Shown piece after piece: positions 32,914 through 42,546 of a stretch of 64,000 bases of DNA. Source of the DNA: Phytoactinopolyspora halophila (GTDB taxonomy: Bacteria; Actinomycetota; Actinomycetes; Jiangellales; Jiangellaceae); the NCBI RefSeq assembly GCF_003287285.1, contig NZ_QMIG01000005.1, positions 1-64,000 of the forward strand, written 5' to 3'. The notes below the pieces were generated by a model that had not been told where the DNA came from, made no database searches, and saw only the letters and a program-made list of their open reading frames with translations. The first letter of the stretch is position 1. Every line of letters begins with the position of its first letter. Both the position numbers and the translations under genes were made by a program.

Positions 32914-35126
32914 CTACCGGCATCTCGCCGATCACCGGCTGGACCCGCGAAAGCTGGACCCGCCTGGCCGACCACATGCTGCGCGCGCTGCGCCCGTATG
33001 CCTCGCCGGGACATGGACGCATCACCCTGCCCGGCCCACCGGGTGGACTCGGTACGGACGTCGACGGCCTGGAGGGTTTCGCGCGCACGTTCTTGCTGGC
33101 CGGTTTCCGGCTCGCGGGCGAGAACGGTCGCGAGCCGGAGAACGTTCCGGGCCTGGCCGGGTGGTACGCGGAGGGAATCGCTGCGGGGACCGACCCCTCG
33201 GCCAGTGATCGCTGGATCCGGCCGGACGAGCATCGCCAGGCGAAGGTGGAAGCCGCCTCGATCGCGTTGATCCTCGACCTGACCCGGCCCTGGATCTGGG
33301 ACCAGCTGTCGTCCGGTGTCCAGGAGCGCGTCGTCGATTACCTCGCCACCGTCGTGGGTGACGACGATTATCCGCGCAACAACTGGCTGTGGTTCCGGCT
33401 GGTGGTGCAGACGTTCCTGTGGTCGGTGGGCGGGCCGTGGTCCCCGGACGACGTCGAGGCCGACCTCGCGCTGCACGATGCCTTCTACCGCGCGGACGGC
33501 TGGTACGCGGACGGAGACGAGCGGGCGTTCGACCATTACGTCGGGTGGGCGATGCACCTGTATCCGATCCTGTGGATGCGCATGCGCGGCATGCCCGCCT
33601 CCGGCGGCGTCGATGGGCACCCCGGCGGCGCGGCCGTGACCCCTGCGACGCTCGCCGCGCAGCGCGGTGATCTCGACACCTGGCGGCTACGGCGCTTCCT
33701 GCAGGACTACGTGCGTCTCATCGGTGGTGACGGTTCCCCTCTGGTGCAGGGCCGTAGCTTGACGTACCGGTTCGCGGCGGCCGCATCGTTGTGGGCCGGC
33801 GCCCTGGCCGGCATTGACGAGCCGGGTCCGGGCGCGCTACGCCGCGCCGCGTCCGGGATCGTCGACCATTTCACGCGCCATGCGGTGCCCGACGAGCGCG
33901 GGTTGCTGACCTTGGGCTGGCACCACGAATGGCCCGGCATCGCGCAGAGCTACTCCGGACCGTCGTCGCCGTACTGGGCGGCCAAGGGGATGCTCGGTCT
34001 GGCCCTGCCCGCCGATCACCCGGCGTGGACCGCGACCGAACAGCCGCTGCCGGCCGAGGGAGGCGACCACGTCTGGGCCGCACCCGTTCCCAGCTGGCTG
34101 ATCAGCAGCACGCGCGACGACGGCATCGTACGCGTCGTCAACCACGGCACCGATCACGCGTTGCCGGGCTCGTCGGCGGGTGATTCACCGCTGTACGCCC
34201 GGCTGGGCTACTCCACGGCGACGGCGCCCCTGATGTCGCCGGACGCCTGGGAATCACCTGTCGATCAGTCGGTGACGCTGCTGGATGCCGACGGCCGCGC
34301 GACGCATCGAGCGGGGATGCAGCCGCTGCGCACGGACATCTTGCGCACGGAAAGCGCCGACGAGACGGCAGGCGACGACGGCTCGGGGAGCGCTGACGAC
34401 GCGACAGGCTCCGACGGCGGTCCCCGGTGCGCCGCCGTCGGAGCCTCGGTCGCGCGTGCGCGCTGGGTCGTGCCCGCACCGGGGCAACGTGATCACGGGT
34501 CGGGCCGATCCGGCGAGGTGCACGATGCCGGCGCGGTGAGCGTGCTCTCGGTGGTACGCGGCGCATGGGAGATCCGGTGCGTGCGGGTGGACGCCCTCCC
34601 CGAGGACGCGAAAGCGCTTTCCAGCGCGCGGCGGCTGCGCATCGGCGGGTGGCCGATCGCCGACGCCAGCGCCCCTCGCTGGACGGTGGACGGGCCGCGC
34701 GGCGATGGGCGCGAACGACCGCGGGGCGCGTCGCGGACCGCCGAGGTCACATCCGCCCGCGCGGTGTCCGTGATCGTCGTCGATGAGGGATTCGACGAAG
34801 CCGGTGTACACCGGCAGGTGGACGCGAGCCCGCTCGGCGCACACAGCGCAACCCCTTGGGTAGCAGGTCCGGTCACGGCCGGTGTCTGGCACGCCGTCGT
34901 GATCGGCCTGTACGAACACGCCCGCGAGCAGCCGCCACAGGTGGATCTGAACGGCACCCCGGACGGTGCGGCAACCCGGCTGCGAATCACCTGGCCTGGT
35001 GGCCAGTGGACGGTGGTCGACCTGCCGGAGGCACCGGCGAAGCATGTCCCGGCCCGGGTGGTGGCACCGGGACCGGCACCGGATTCACGCCGGATCGACG
35101 CCGGGAAGGAGAGCACGACGCCATGA
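32910..35126 (+). CDS. DUF2264 family protein
   Basis: The 738-residue protein begins with the DUF2264 pattern (W-T-R-E-S-W-T-R-L-A-D-H-M-L; P-G-G-L-G-T-D-V-D-G-L-E-G-F-A-R) and helical-barrel motifs (N-N-W-L-W-F-R; S-L-T-Y-R-F-A-A). A less conserved beta-rich C-terminal part contains an acidic insert at ~490-510. It has no signal peptide. Some DUF2264 members have, from memory, been linked to glycoside hydrolysis of uronic-acid-capped glycans; this is unverified here. It is coupled by ATGA to the dehydrogenase gene and overlaps the next frame. Confidence 0.82.
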   Translation: MTTGISPITGWTRESWTRLADHMLRALRPYASPGHGRITLPGPPGGLGTDVDGLEGFARTFLLAGFRLAGENGREPENVPGLAGWYAEGIAAGTDPSASDRWIRPDEHRQAKVEAASIALILDLTRPWIWDQLSSGVQERVVDYLATVVGDDDYPRNNWLWFRLVVQTFLWSVGGPWSPDDVEADLALHDAFYRADGWYADGDERAFDHYVGWAMHLYPILWMRMRGMPASGGVDGHPGGAAVTPATLAAQRGDLDTWRLRRFLQDYVRLIGGDGSPLVQGRSLTYRFAAAASLWAGALAGIDEPGPGALRRAASGIVDHFTRHAVPDERGLLTLGWHHEWPGIAQSYSGPSSPYWAAKGMLGLALPADHPAWTATEQPLPAEGGDHVWAAPVPSWLISSTRDDGIVRVVNHGTDHALPGSSAGDSPLYARLGYSTATAPLMSPDAWESPVDQSVTLLDADGRATHRAGMQPLRTDILRTESADETAGDDGSGSADDATGSDGGPRCAAVGASVARARWVVPAPGQRDHGSGRSGEVHDAGAVSVLSVVRGAWEIRCVRVDALPEDAKALSSARRLRIGGWPIADASAPRWTVDGPRGDGRERPRGASRTAEVTSARAVSVIVVDEGFDEAGVHRQVDASPLGAHSATPWVAGPVTAGVWHAVVIGLYEHAREQPPQVDLNGTPDGAATRLRITWPGGQWTVVDLPEAPAKHVPARVVAPGPAPDSRRIDAGKESTTP

Positions 35127-35179
35127 GCAACGGACGACGGGACCTCGACGAGGAGTCCCGAAGAGAGGAGAGAACGCAT

Positions 35180-36457
35180 ATGCCGCGACGCCTCGTGTCA
35201 AGCCTTGGCACCACAGCGGTGCTGTCGCTGGTCCTCGCCGCCTGCGGCGGCGACGGAGATGCCGACAGCGCGACCGGTGACGGCGGAGACGGAACCCTGA
35301 CCGTCTCTGTCTGGAACCTTGAAGGCACGCCGGAGTTCCAGGCGCTGTTCGACGCCTTCGAAGAAGCCCACCCGGACATCACGGTCGAACCGGTGGACAT
35401 TCTCGCCGACGACTACGAGGAGAAGCTCACGGCGATGCTTGCCGGTGGCGACCAGACCGATGTGATCACCATCAAGAACGTCATGGAGTACGGGGAATAC
35501 GCCAACCGCGGGCAGCTTCTCGACATCACCGACGTCGTCGAATCGGCGGACACATCCGACCTTGCCGGCCTGGAGGCGTTCGACGTCGACGGTTCCTACT
35601 TCGCGATGCCGTATCGCCAGGACTTCTGGGTGATCTACTACAACAAGACGCTCTTCGACGAGGCCGGTATCGACTATCCGGACACGATCACGTGGGACGA
35701 GTACGTCGACATCGCCGAACAACTCACCGAGGGCGAGGACGAGGACAAGGTGTACGGGACGTATCACCACACCTGGCGATCGGTGACCCAGGCGATCTCC
35801 GCGGCGCAGACCGGCGGTGACCTGCTCGGGGGAGATTACTCGTTCTTCGCCGATCAGTACGAGGTGGCCGTCGGGCTCCAGGAGTCGGGTGCGGCCATGG
35901 ACTTCGGCACCGCCAACGCGCAGCAGGCGAGCTACCAGACGATGTTCGAGACCGGTGCCACGGCCATGCTTCCCATGGGTACCTGGTACATCGCCGCCAT
36001 CCTCGCGGCCGAGGAGAGGGGAGACACGGACGTCGACTGGGGCATCGCTCCCATGGCACAGCGCCCGGACACGGACGAGGTGATCTCCTTCGGCTCGCCC
36101 ACGGCGTTCGCGGTGAACGAGAACGCCGCGAACGCGGATGCCGCGAAGGAGTTCGTCGAGTTCGCCGCCAGTGCGGAGGGAGCGAAGGCGATCGCGGAGA
36201 TCGGCGTGGTTCCTGCACTGCAGACCTCGGAGATCACCGAGACGTATTTCTCCCTCGACGGTATGCCCGACGACGAGCTGTCGAAGAAGGCGTTCGAACC
36301 GGACGTCGTCGAACTGGAGATGCCGGTGAGCGAGCGGACGGCGGACATCGACGAGATCCTCAACCAGGAACACGAGCTCATCATGGTCGGCGACAAGTCG
36401 ATCGAGGACGGCCTGTCGACCATGAGCGAGCGCGTGCGCACCGAAGTGCGCGACTGA
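35180..36457 (+). CDS. Sugar ABC substrate-binding lipoprotein
   Basis: The 425-residue protein has a lipoprotein signal with L-A-A-C (Cys22) and a family 1 solute-binding fold (V-S-V-W-N-L-E-G-T-P-E-F-Q; Y-R-Q-D-F-W-V-I-Y-Y-N-K). GAGGAG lies just before the ATG at 35180. An in-frame ATG at 35123 overlaps the DUF2264 stop but would add 19 charged residues before the signal. It captures oligosaccharides for the two permeases downstream. A palindromic element separates it from the first permease gene. Confidence 0.93.
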   Translation: MPRRLVSSLGTTAVLSLVLAACGGDGDADSATGDGGDGTLTVSVWNLEGTPEFQALFDAFEEAHPDITVEPVDILADDYEEKLTAMLAGGDQTDVITIKNVMEYGEYANRGQLLDITDVVESADTSDLAGLEAFDVDGSYFAMPYRQDFWVIYYNKTLFDEAGIDYPDTITWDEYVDIAEQLTEGEDEDKVYGTYHHTWRSVTQAISAAQTGGDLLGGDYSFFADQYEVAVGLQESGAAMDFGTANAQQASYQTMFETGATAMLPMGTWYIAAILAAEERGDTDVDWGIAPMAQRPDTDEVISFGSPTAFAVNENAANADAAKEFVEFAASAEGAKAIAEIGVVPALQTSEITETYFSLDGMPDDELSKKAFEPDVVELEMPVSERTADIDEILNQEHELIMVGDKSIEDGLSTMSERVRTEVRD

Positions 36458-36477
36458 GACCGCCCCCGCCCCCAGCG

Positions 36478-36537
36478 CCCCATGATCATGAACACTAACT
36501 CGGCATATACGGCGATTTAGTGTTCATGATCATGGGG
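36478..36537. repeat. 60-bp palindromic element, copy 4 (variant ends)
   Basis: The arms CCCCATGATCATGAACACTA(A) are perfectly complementary over 21 bases. The outer bases (CCCCATG instead of CCCGCTG) change in both arms together, so pairing is preserved. It lies between the binding-protein gene and the permease gene of one operon, the position where REP elements stabilise malE-type mRNA in enterobacteria. Confidence 0.93.
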
Positions 36538-36557
36538 AGGGGCCTACGGAGAACACC

Positions 36558-37502
36558 ATGGCTCACCCTTCGATCCCCTCGGCTGCGCCCCAACCGGTGG
36601 CGCCCGACCCGCCCCGCCGGTCCTCCCGCCGCCGGCTGATCCGGCGCGAGACGCTCGTCGGCTGGAGTTTCATCCTGCCCAACTTCGCCGGATTCGCCCT
36701 GCTCACGCTCGTTCCGGTGCTGATGGCCTTCGCCCTGGCCTTCATGCGGTGGGACTCCTACGGATCGCCGGAATGGCTCGGCCTGGACAATTTCCGGCGC
36801 CTGGTGAGCGACGAGACGTTCCACATGGCGCTGTTCAACACCGTCTATTACGCGGCCGGGCACATTCCCTTGACGCTCCTGGCGTCCCTGGGCCTGGCCA
36901 TCGCGTTGAACCGGAAGATCCCGGGTCTAGGCATCTTCCGGACCGCGGCGTTCTTCCCGTACATCACCTCGCTCGTCGCCGTGGCGGTCGTGTGGAACAT
37001 GCTGTTCAACCCCTCCTTAGGGCCGGTCAATCAGTTCCTCGAAGCCATCGGCATCGCCGAACCGCCGGGCTGGACGGCCAGCACCGCGTGGGCCATGCCA
37101 GCGGTGATCATCACGAGCGTGTGGCGCGACATGGGCTACTACATGGTGCTGTATCTGGCCGGCCTGCAGACGATCCCGCAGGAGTACTACGAGGCGGCCC
37201 GCGTCGACGGGGCCAACGCCTGGCAGCGGTTCTGGCACGTGACCCTGCCCGGCCTGCGGCCCATCACCTTCTTCGTCGTCGTCATCCTCACCATCCAGAG
37301 CTTCAAGGTCTTCGACCTCATCTTCGTCATGACCGAGGGCGGACCCGGCCGCAGCACGCTGGTGCTGTCCCAGCTGATCTACCAGGAGGGCATTAGCCAG
37401 GGACGGTTCGGCTACTCGTCGGCGGTGGCGCTCGCGCTGTTCTTCCTGGTGTTCATCATCACCGTGGTCCAGTTCCGGCTGAACAAGAGAGGGGAGTCGT
37501 AG
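36558..37502 (+). CDS. Sugar ABC importer permease (MalF type)
   Basis: The 314-residue protein has six transmembrane helices after a proline/arginine-rich N terminus, and the EAA loop Y-E-A-A-R-V-D-G-A-N-A-W-Q-R-F. It forms the membrane channel with the next gene product; their genes overlap by one base (stop TAG / start GTG). No ATPase gene is nearby, so a shared MsiK-type ATPase elsewhere is presumably used. Confidence 0.93.
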   Translation: MAHPSIPSAAPQPVAPDPPRRSSRRRLIRRETLVGWSFILPNFAGFALLTLVPVLMAFALAFMRWDSYGSPEWLGLDNFRRLVSDETFHMALFNTVYYAAGHIPLTLLASLGLAIALNRKIPGLGIFRTAAFFPYITSLVAVAVVWNMLFNPSLGPVNQFLEAIGIAEPPGWTASTAWAMPAVIITSVWRDMGYYMVLYLAGLQTIPQEYYEAARVDGANAWQRFWHVTLPGLRPITFFVVVILTIQSFKVFDLIFVMTEGGPGRSTLVLSQLIYQEGISQGRFGYSSAVALALFFLVFIITVVQFRLNKRGES

Positions 37503-38401
37503 TGGCCACCCTGCACGCTCCGGTCGGCGAGGATGCCCCGCTCGCACCGCAGCCATCGGCGGCACCACGGCGGCGTGGCGCGCGGGACCTGCTGCGCATG
37601 ATCGCGACCTATACCATTCTCATCTTTCTCGCGCTGCTGGTCCTGGTCCCGTTCATCTGGATGATCTCGTCGTCGCTCAAGCGCAACAACGAGGTCTTCA
37701 CGGTCCCGATCCAGTGGATCCCCGAAGAGTTCCAGTGGTCGAACTTCGTGGAGATCTGGGATCGGATCCCCATGCACACGTACCTGCGCAACTCCGCGTT
37801 CCTCGCCACGGTGATCACGTTTCTCCAGGTGCTCACGGGCAGCTTCGCAGCGTACGGGTTCGCCAAGGTCCGTTTTCCCGGACGTGACGCGCTGTTCCTC
37901 GGCTACGTCGCCACCGTTGCCATTCCCTGGCAGGCGTACATGGTGCCGCAGTACATCATGATGCAAAACGCCCAGCTGACGAACACGCATCTGTCGATCA
38001 TCCTGATCCAGGCATTCGGAGCGTTCGGTGTCTTCCTGATGCGCCAGTACTACATGTCGATCCCGGACGAGCTGGTGGAGGCGGCGCGCATCGATGGGTT
38101 GAGCGAGTACGGCATCTACTGGCGGATCATCCTTCCCCTCTCCAAGCCGGCGCTGGCCAGTCTCGCGCTGCTCACGTTCGTGAATACCTGGAACGACTAC
38201 ATGGGGCCGTTTATCTATCTCACGAGCAACGAGCTGTGGACCGTGCAGCTGGGTCTGCGCTCGTTTGTCGGCCAGTACGACGCCGAATACGCCATGATCA
38301 TGACTGGCGCCGTGCTGTCCGTGCTTCCCGTCGTCCTCGTCTTCCTGCTCGGCCAGCGCTACTTCATCCGGGGTATCGCGACCACCGGGCTGAAGGGGTG
38401 A
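37502..38401 (+). CDS. Sugar ABC importer permease (MalG type)
   Basis: The 299-residue protein starts at GTG and has six transmembrane helices and the EAA loop V-E-A-A-R-I-D-G-L-S-E-Y-G-I-Y. It is the second half of the importer pore. A DUF624 gene follows after seven bases. Confidence 0.93.
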   Translation: MATLHAPVGEDAPLAPQPSAAPRRRGARDLLRMIATYTILIFLALLVLVPFIWMISSSLKRNNEVFTVPIQWIPEEFQWSNFVEIWDRIPMHTYLRNSAFLATVITFLQVLTGSFAAYGFAKVRFPGRDALFLGYVATVAIPWQAYMVPQYIMMQNAQLTNTHLSIILIQAFGAFGVFLMRQYYMSIPDELVEAARIDGLSEYGIYWRIILPLSKPALASLALLTFVNTWNDYMGPFIYLTSNELWTVQLGLRSFVGQYDAEYAMIMTGAVLSVLPVVLVFLLGQRYFIRGIATTGLKG

Positions 38402-38408
38402 ACGCTTC

Positions 38409-39122
38409 ATGGGCACCACGGCTGTTGCCCGCGTGCTGCGACCGGCTCCGCAGGCGACCTACGAGAAGATCTTCGGCACGGTCTACGTCGGCCTGATGGT
38501 CAACGTCCTGCTGGCCGTGGCGTGCTCGCCACTGCTGCTGGCGCTGGCGATCGTGCGCGATCCGATCGCGTCCTGGCCGTTCTTCCTCGCGATGTCCGGA
38601 CTGTGCGCGCCCGCGTTGGCCGGGGCGTTCGGCTGTTTCGCCCGGATGGGCGAGGACGGTGGAACGCGCGTGCTCCATCCGTTCTGGACCACATACGCGC
38701 GCACCGCCCGGCGCGCCGTCGGGGTCTGGATGATCGGTGCCGTGCTTGTCGGCGTGCTGCTGTTCGATGCCCTGCTGGTCGCGCGGATGGCGTGGGGTCC
38801 GGCGCTGGTGCCGTTCTTCATCACGACATCGGCGCTCGCCGGCACCGTCGTCGTCGGCGTTATCGTGCTGGCCGTCGACCGTCCCGACCTCGGACTGCGC
38901 CAGATGGTGCGGTCGTGCGTCTACCTGCTGGCTCGCCGCTGGTACCTCGCGACCGCGAACGTCGCTGTCCTGGGGCTGGCCGTCGCTGTCGTCCTGGTCA
39001 AACCCGTGATCGGGATGCTGGTGGCGTGCGCGCCCCTGCTCTACGTGGCGTGGGCGAACACCCGCTACGCCCTCGCCCCGCTGCTCCCTGCCGATGATCA
39101 TCGGCACTTTGCCCAGCCATAG
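38409..39122 (+). CDS. DUF624 (YesL-like) membrane protein
   Basis: The 237-residue protein has about five or six transmembrane helices and the DUF624/YesL pattern near the N terminus (Y-E-K-I-F-G-T-V-Y-V-G-L). YesL-like proteins accompany importers for plant cell-wall oligosaccharides, but their role is not established. The last residues (D-D-H-R-H-F-A-Q-P) and TAG stop are encoded by a palindromic repeat. Confidence 0.83.
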   Translation: MGTTAVARVLRPAPQATYEKIFGTVYVGLMVNVLLAVACSPLLLALAIVRDPIASWPFFLAMSGLCAPALAGAFGCFARMGEDGGTRVLHPFWTTYARTARRAVGVWMIGAVLVGVLLFDALLVARMAWGPALVPFFITTSALAGTVVVGVIVLAVDRPDLGLRQMVRSCVYLLARRWYLATANVAVLGLAVAVVLVKPVIGMLVACAPLLYVAWANTRYALAPLLPADDHRHFAQP

Positions 39123-39144
39123 TGCTTGAAAATGCCGATGATCA
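39095..39144. repeat. 50-bp palindromic element of a second, related family
   Basis: The arms TGATCATCGGCACTTT and AAAATGCCGATGATCA pair with one mismatch over 16 bases. They share the TGATCA core with the 59-bp family but differ otherwise. The stop codon of the DUF624 gene lies in its loop. Confidence 0.8.
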
Positions 39145-39184
39145 CGGGAGGGTTCATGGATCCACCCCCGGTGAAAGGAGTGCC

Positions 39185-42100
39185 ATGATCCACCGACGAC
39201 ATCGCACCGCCCGAACGTTAGCGTTAACAACGGCAGCGGCGACGACGCTCGCCGCGGTCCAGGCGGCGGTGCCGGCCACATCGGCGACCGAGGCGGTGAA
39301 CGAGCCGGCGACGGAGGCCGCTGACGAGCCGGCGAGCTCGGTCACGGTCCAGATCGACCCCTCGTACCAGCAACCCGAGTTCGAAGGCTGGGGAGCGAGC
39401 CTCGTCTGGTCGGCGAACATCACCGGCGGCTACCCGGATGAGATCCGCGACCGGCTCGTCGACATGGTCTTCGGCGAGGACGGCCTGCGGCTCAACATCG
39501 CCCGGTACAACATCGGCGGCGGGAACGCCCCGGACGTGCGCGACGATTACATGAAGCTCGGGGCCACCATGGAGGGCTTCTGGAACGCGCCCGAGGGCAT
39601 CACGCAGGAAGATATGGACTGGTGGGACCCGGACAATCCGGATCACTGGAACTGGGACGCCGACGCGAACCAGCGGTGGTGGATCGATGCGATCAAGGAC
39701 CGCGTGGACCACTTCGAGGCGTTCAGCAACTCTCCGCCCTGGTTCCAGACGGTCAACGGCTACGTCTCCGGGCCGTTCACCGCCGGTGAGAACTCCATCC
39801 GGGAGGACACGCTCGACGACTTCGCCACCTACCTCGTGCGCGTCGTCGAGCACCTGGAAGACGCCCACGACATCGAGTTCGACACGGTCGAACCGCTCAA
39901 CGAGGCGAACACCGACTACTGGACCACCACGCTCGGCCCGGACGGGCAGCCCACCGGGGGACGTCAGGAGGGCGTGCACGCCGATCCGCAGCTGCAGGAG
40001 AAGGTCATCCAGGCGCTGTCCGACGAGCTCGACGGCGCCGACACCGACGCCGTGATCTCGGCCATGGACGAGACGAACCCCGGGCTCTTCGTGGAGAACT
40101 GGAACGCCTACTCTGCCGGGACGCGTGCGGACGTGGAGCAGCTCAACGTCCACACGTACGGCACCGGGCAGCGCACGTCCGTGCGTGACATCGCCAAGGG
40201 CGAGCACAAGAAGCTCTGGATGAGCGAGGTGGAGGGCAGCTTCCACTCGCCGACGGATTACACCACCATGGAAACCGGCCTGGGCATAGCCAATCGGATC
40301 GTCAACGATCTGCGCGAGCTGGAGCCGTCCGCCTGGGTGCTGTGGCAGCCGATCGAGGACACCGGTCCGCAGGTGGAGGGCGGAGGTAACTGGGGCAGCA
40401 TCCACGTCCCGTTCACCTGCACCGACGAGGACACTCTCGAGACGTGCGAGATCCAGACCAACACCAAGTACGACACCATCCGCAACTTCACCCACCACAT
40501 CCGGCCCGGTGACCGGATGGTGAAGGTGGACGACACGTCGAGCGTCGCCGCCATCAAACAGTCCGGTGATGCCGCGACAGTGGTGCACGTCAACGACACG
40601 ACGGAAGCGCGCGAGGTCACGCTCGACCTGTCGCTGTTCGACAACGTGAGCGGTCAGGCCAGCGTGACACCTGTCGTCTCCAGCGCCGACGGCGGGCTGA
40701 TCGACGGTGATCCGGTCGCGGTCACCGGCGATTCGGCGAGCCTGGTGGTGCCCGGCAAGTCCGTGACCACGTTCGTCGTCGATGGCGTGAGCGGCGTCGA
40801 TGATGACGCCGAGCTGGTACAGCCCGACCACGTCTACCGGCTGCAGGGCGTGCAGAGCGGGCTCTCGCTCGCGCCCGGCGACGGGGGCGACGGGGTCGTG
40901 ATCCGGGACAACGCCGACGTGCCGGAGCAGCTGTGGTCGGTGCGCAAGCTGACCGGCGGTGTCGGTAACCGGGAGCGTCACGTGCTGGCCAACGTCGATA
41001 TCGGGCAACGGCTTGCCGAGCGGGACGGGTCCCTCGTCCTGGAACCGGATGAGGGGGAGGCCGACGACGCCGCGCAGTGGATCATGTCCACGACCGGTGA
41101 CGGCACGTACACCTTCGTTAACGCGGGGACCGGCCGGCTGATCGACGTGTCCGGCGAGGCCACGGACGACGGTTCGCCGGTGACCACGTGGACCCCTACG
41201 TCGGGTGCCAACCAGCGCTGGACGGTCCTGGACGAGACCCTGCTGGGAACCGAGACCGTGGAACTGTTCACCGTGCCCGAGCTGGCCCCTGAACTGCCCG
41301 AAACGGTGCCCGGTGTCTATCGGGACGGTGTCCGCGGCGAACTCCCGGTGGTGTGGGAGGACGCCCGGCCCAACCAGTGGAAGAATCCGGGCACGGTCCA
41401 GGTAAGCGGGGAGGCCACCGACGCGCTGGGCCAGACGTATCCCGCGGAGGCCGAGGTCACGGTGGACGTTCTGACGTCCACCCGTCCGGGCCGGGCGAAG
41501 ACCTACGTGGGTGCCGCTCCGGAGGAGCTGCCGGACACCGTCGTCGGCGTCGGCGAGCACGGCGGCGCGGTGGACCTGCCGGTGAGCTGGGAATCCGCCC
41601 CGGACGGCGCGTTCGACGCTGCGGGCGTGGTGACGCTCGACGGCGTGGCCGAGGTGATGGACGGCAGCACCCTGCCCGCCACGGTCGAGGTGCAGGTCAC
41701 CGAGCCGATCGAGGTGAACGTCGCGCGCGCCGACGGCGTCACGGCCGAGGCCACGTTCACCGAGGACGGCTACTCCGCGGACCGGCTGCGCAGCGGCAAT
41801 ACCACCGAGAAGGCGTGGTCGAACTGGAAACCGGGCGACACCAAGAATCCCTCGGACGCCATCACGGTCACGCTCCCGGCGGAGCGTGACGTGAACCGCG
41901 TGGTGACTCACTTCTACAAGGATGGCACCAACACCAGCGTGGCCGAGAGCTTGCAGGTTCAGATCCGGGACGCGGGCGGCCAGTGGGTGGACGCCGGCGA
42001 CGATGTCGACATCGAGTGGACCGCTGACGATCCGGCTCCGGCGATTGACGTCGCGCTGGACGCGGCGACGGATGCGATCCGGGTGGTGATGTCAGCCCGG

Positions 42101-42418
42101 CCGGGCGGTTACATGACGCTCAGCGAGATCGAGGTCTTCGCGGACGCACCGGGCACGTCGTCGGATGCGGCGGCCGGATCGATCGAGGTCGACGGCGAGG
42201 AGATCGACGGCTTCGATCCCGATTCGACCGAGTACCGGATGGTGACCCGGCCACCGCACCGCAGTACGGTCACGGCCGAGGCCCGCGATCCGTACGCGAC
42301 GGTGAACGTGGCCGAGCTCGACTCCTCGGAGCGGGGCTCGCGAGATTTCGGTGTCACGGTCGAGAGTGAGGACGGCTCGGCGAGGACGGTATACCACGTC
42401 ACCCTCGCCCGCCGCTGA
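39185..42418 (+). CDS. Secreted multidomain GH30 glycoside hydrolase
   Basis: The 1077-residue protein has a twin-arginine-like signal region, then a GH30 catalytic domain (about 55-480) with F-E-G-W-G-A-S-L, R-Y-N-I-G-G-G, acid/base Glu240 in P-L-N-E-A-N and nucleophile Glu348 in W-M-S-E-V-E. Next come a ricin-type beta-trefoil (~540-700; two Q-x-W-type repeats), two bacterial Ig-like domains (~700-840), an F5/8-type-C-like carbohydrate-binding domain (~845-985) and a short beta-rich end. The pattern is closest to the endo-beta-1,6-galactanase branch of GH30. The start follows AAAGGAG. It would cut glycans outside the cell to feed the importer upstream. Confidence 0.9.
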   Translation: MIHRRHRTARTLALTTAAATTLAAVQAAVPATSATEAVNEPATEAADEPASSVTVQIDPSYQQPEFEGWGASLVWSANITGGYPDEIRDRLVDMVFGEDGLRLNIARYNIGGGNAPDVRDDYMKLGATMEGFWNAPEGITQEDMDWWDPDNPDHWNWDADANQRWWIDAIKDRVDHFEAFSNSPPWFQTVNGYVSGPFTAGENSIREDTLDDFATYLVRVVEHLEDAHDIEFDTVEPLNEANTDYWTTTLGPDGQPTGGRQEGVHADPQLQEKVIQALSDELDGADTDAVISAMDETNPGLFVENWNAYSAGTRADVEQLNVHTYGTGQRTSVRDIAKGEHKKLWMSEVEGSFHSPTDYTTMETGLGIANRIVNDLRELEPSAWVLWQPIEDTGPQVEGGGNWGSIHVPFTCTDEDTLETCEIQTNTKYDTIRNFTHHIRPGDRMVKVDDTSSVAAIKQSGDAATVVHVNDTTEAREVTLDLSLFDNVSGQASVTPVVSSADGGLIDGDPVAVTGDSASLVVPGKSVTTFVVDGVSGVDDDAELVQPDHVYRLQGVQSGLSLAPGDGGDGVVIRDNADVPEQLWSVRKLTGGVGNRERHVLANVDIGQRLAERDGSLVLEPDEGEADDAAQWIMSTTGDGTYTFVNAGTGRLIDVSGEATDDGSPVTTWTPTSGANQRWTVLDETLLGTETVELFTVPELAPELPETVPGVYRDGVRGELPVVWEDARPNQWKNPGTVQVSGEATDALGQTYPAEAEVTVDVLTSTRPGRAKTYVGAAPEELPDTVVGVGEHGGAVDLPVSWESAPDGAFDAAGVVTLDGVAEVMDGSTLPATVEVQVTEPIEVNVARADGVTAEATFTEDGYSADRLRSGNTTEKAWSNWKPGDTKNPSDAITVTLPAERDVNRVVTHFYKDGTNTSVAESLQVQIRDAGGQWVDAGDDVDIEWTADDPAPAIDVALDAATDAIRVVMSARPGGYMTLSEIEVFADAPGTSSDAAAGSIEVDGEEIDGFDPDSTEYRMVTRPPHRSTVTAEARDPYATVNVAELDSSERGSRDFGVTVESEDGSARTVYHVTLARR

Positions 42419-42427
42419 TTCGCTCGT

Positions 42428-42472
42428 CCGGGGAACGTCCGGCGGCCGCGCGACGCGTCGGACGTTCCCCGG
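42428..42472 (+). terminator. Strong 14-bp stem terminator after the GH30 gene
   Basis: CCGGGGAACGTCCG and CGGACGTTCCCCGG are perfectly complementary around a 17-base loop, beginning 10 bases after the stop. There is no T-run. Confidence 0.8.
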
Positions 42473-42546
42473 AGCCTTCCCTGACGGCGCGCGTCGTGGC
42501 AGCGTTCGCCGCGGGCCAGGTGATGAATTTCCCAGCATATTGCGCT

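Noticed and set aside
34610-34622. GAAAGCGCTTTCC, identical to the core of the LacI operator at 5423
   Set aside because: It lies deep inside the DUF2264 coding sequence, far from any start. Chance occurrence is plausible in coding DNA, so it is not listed as an operator.
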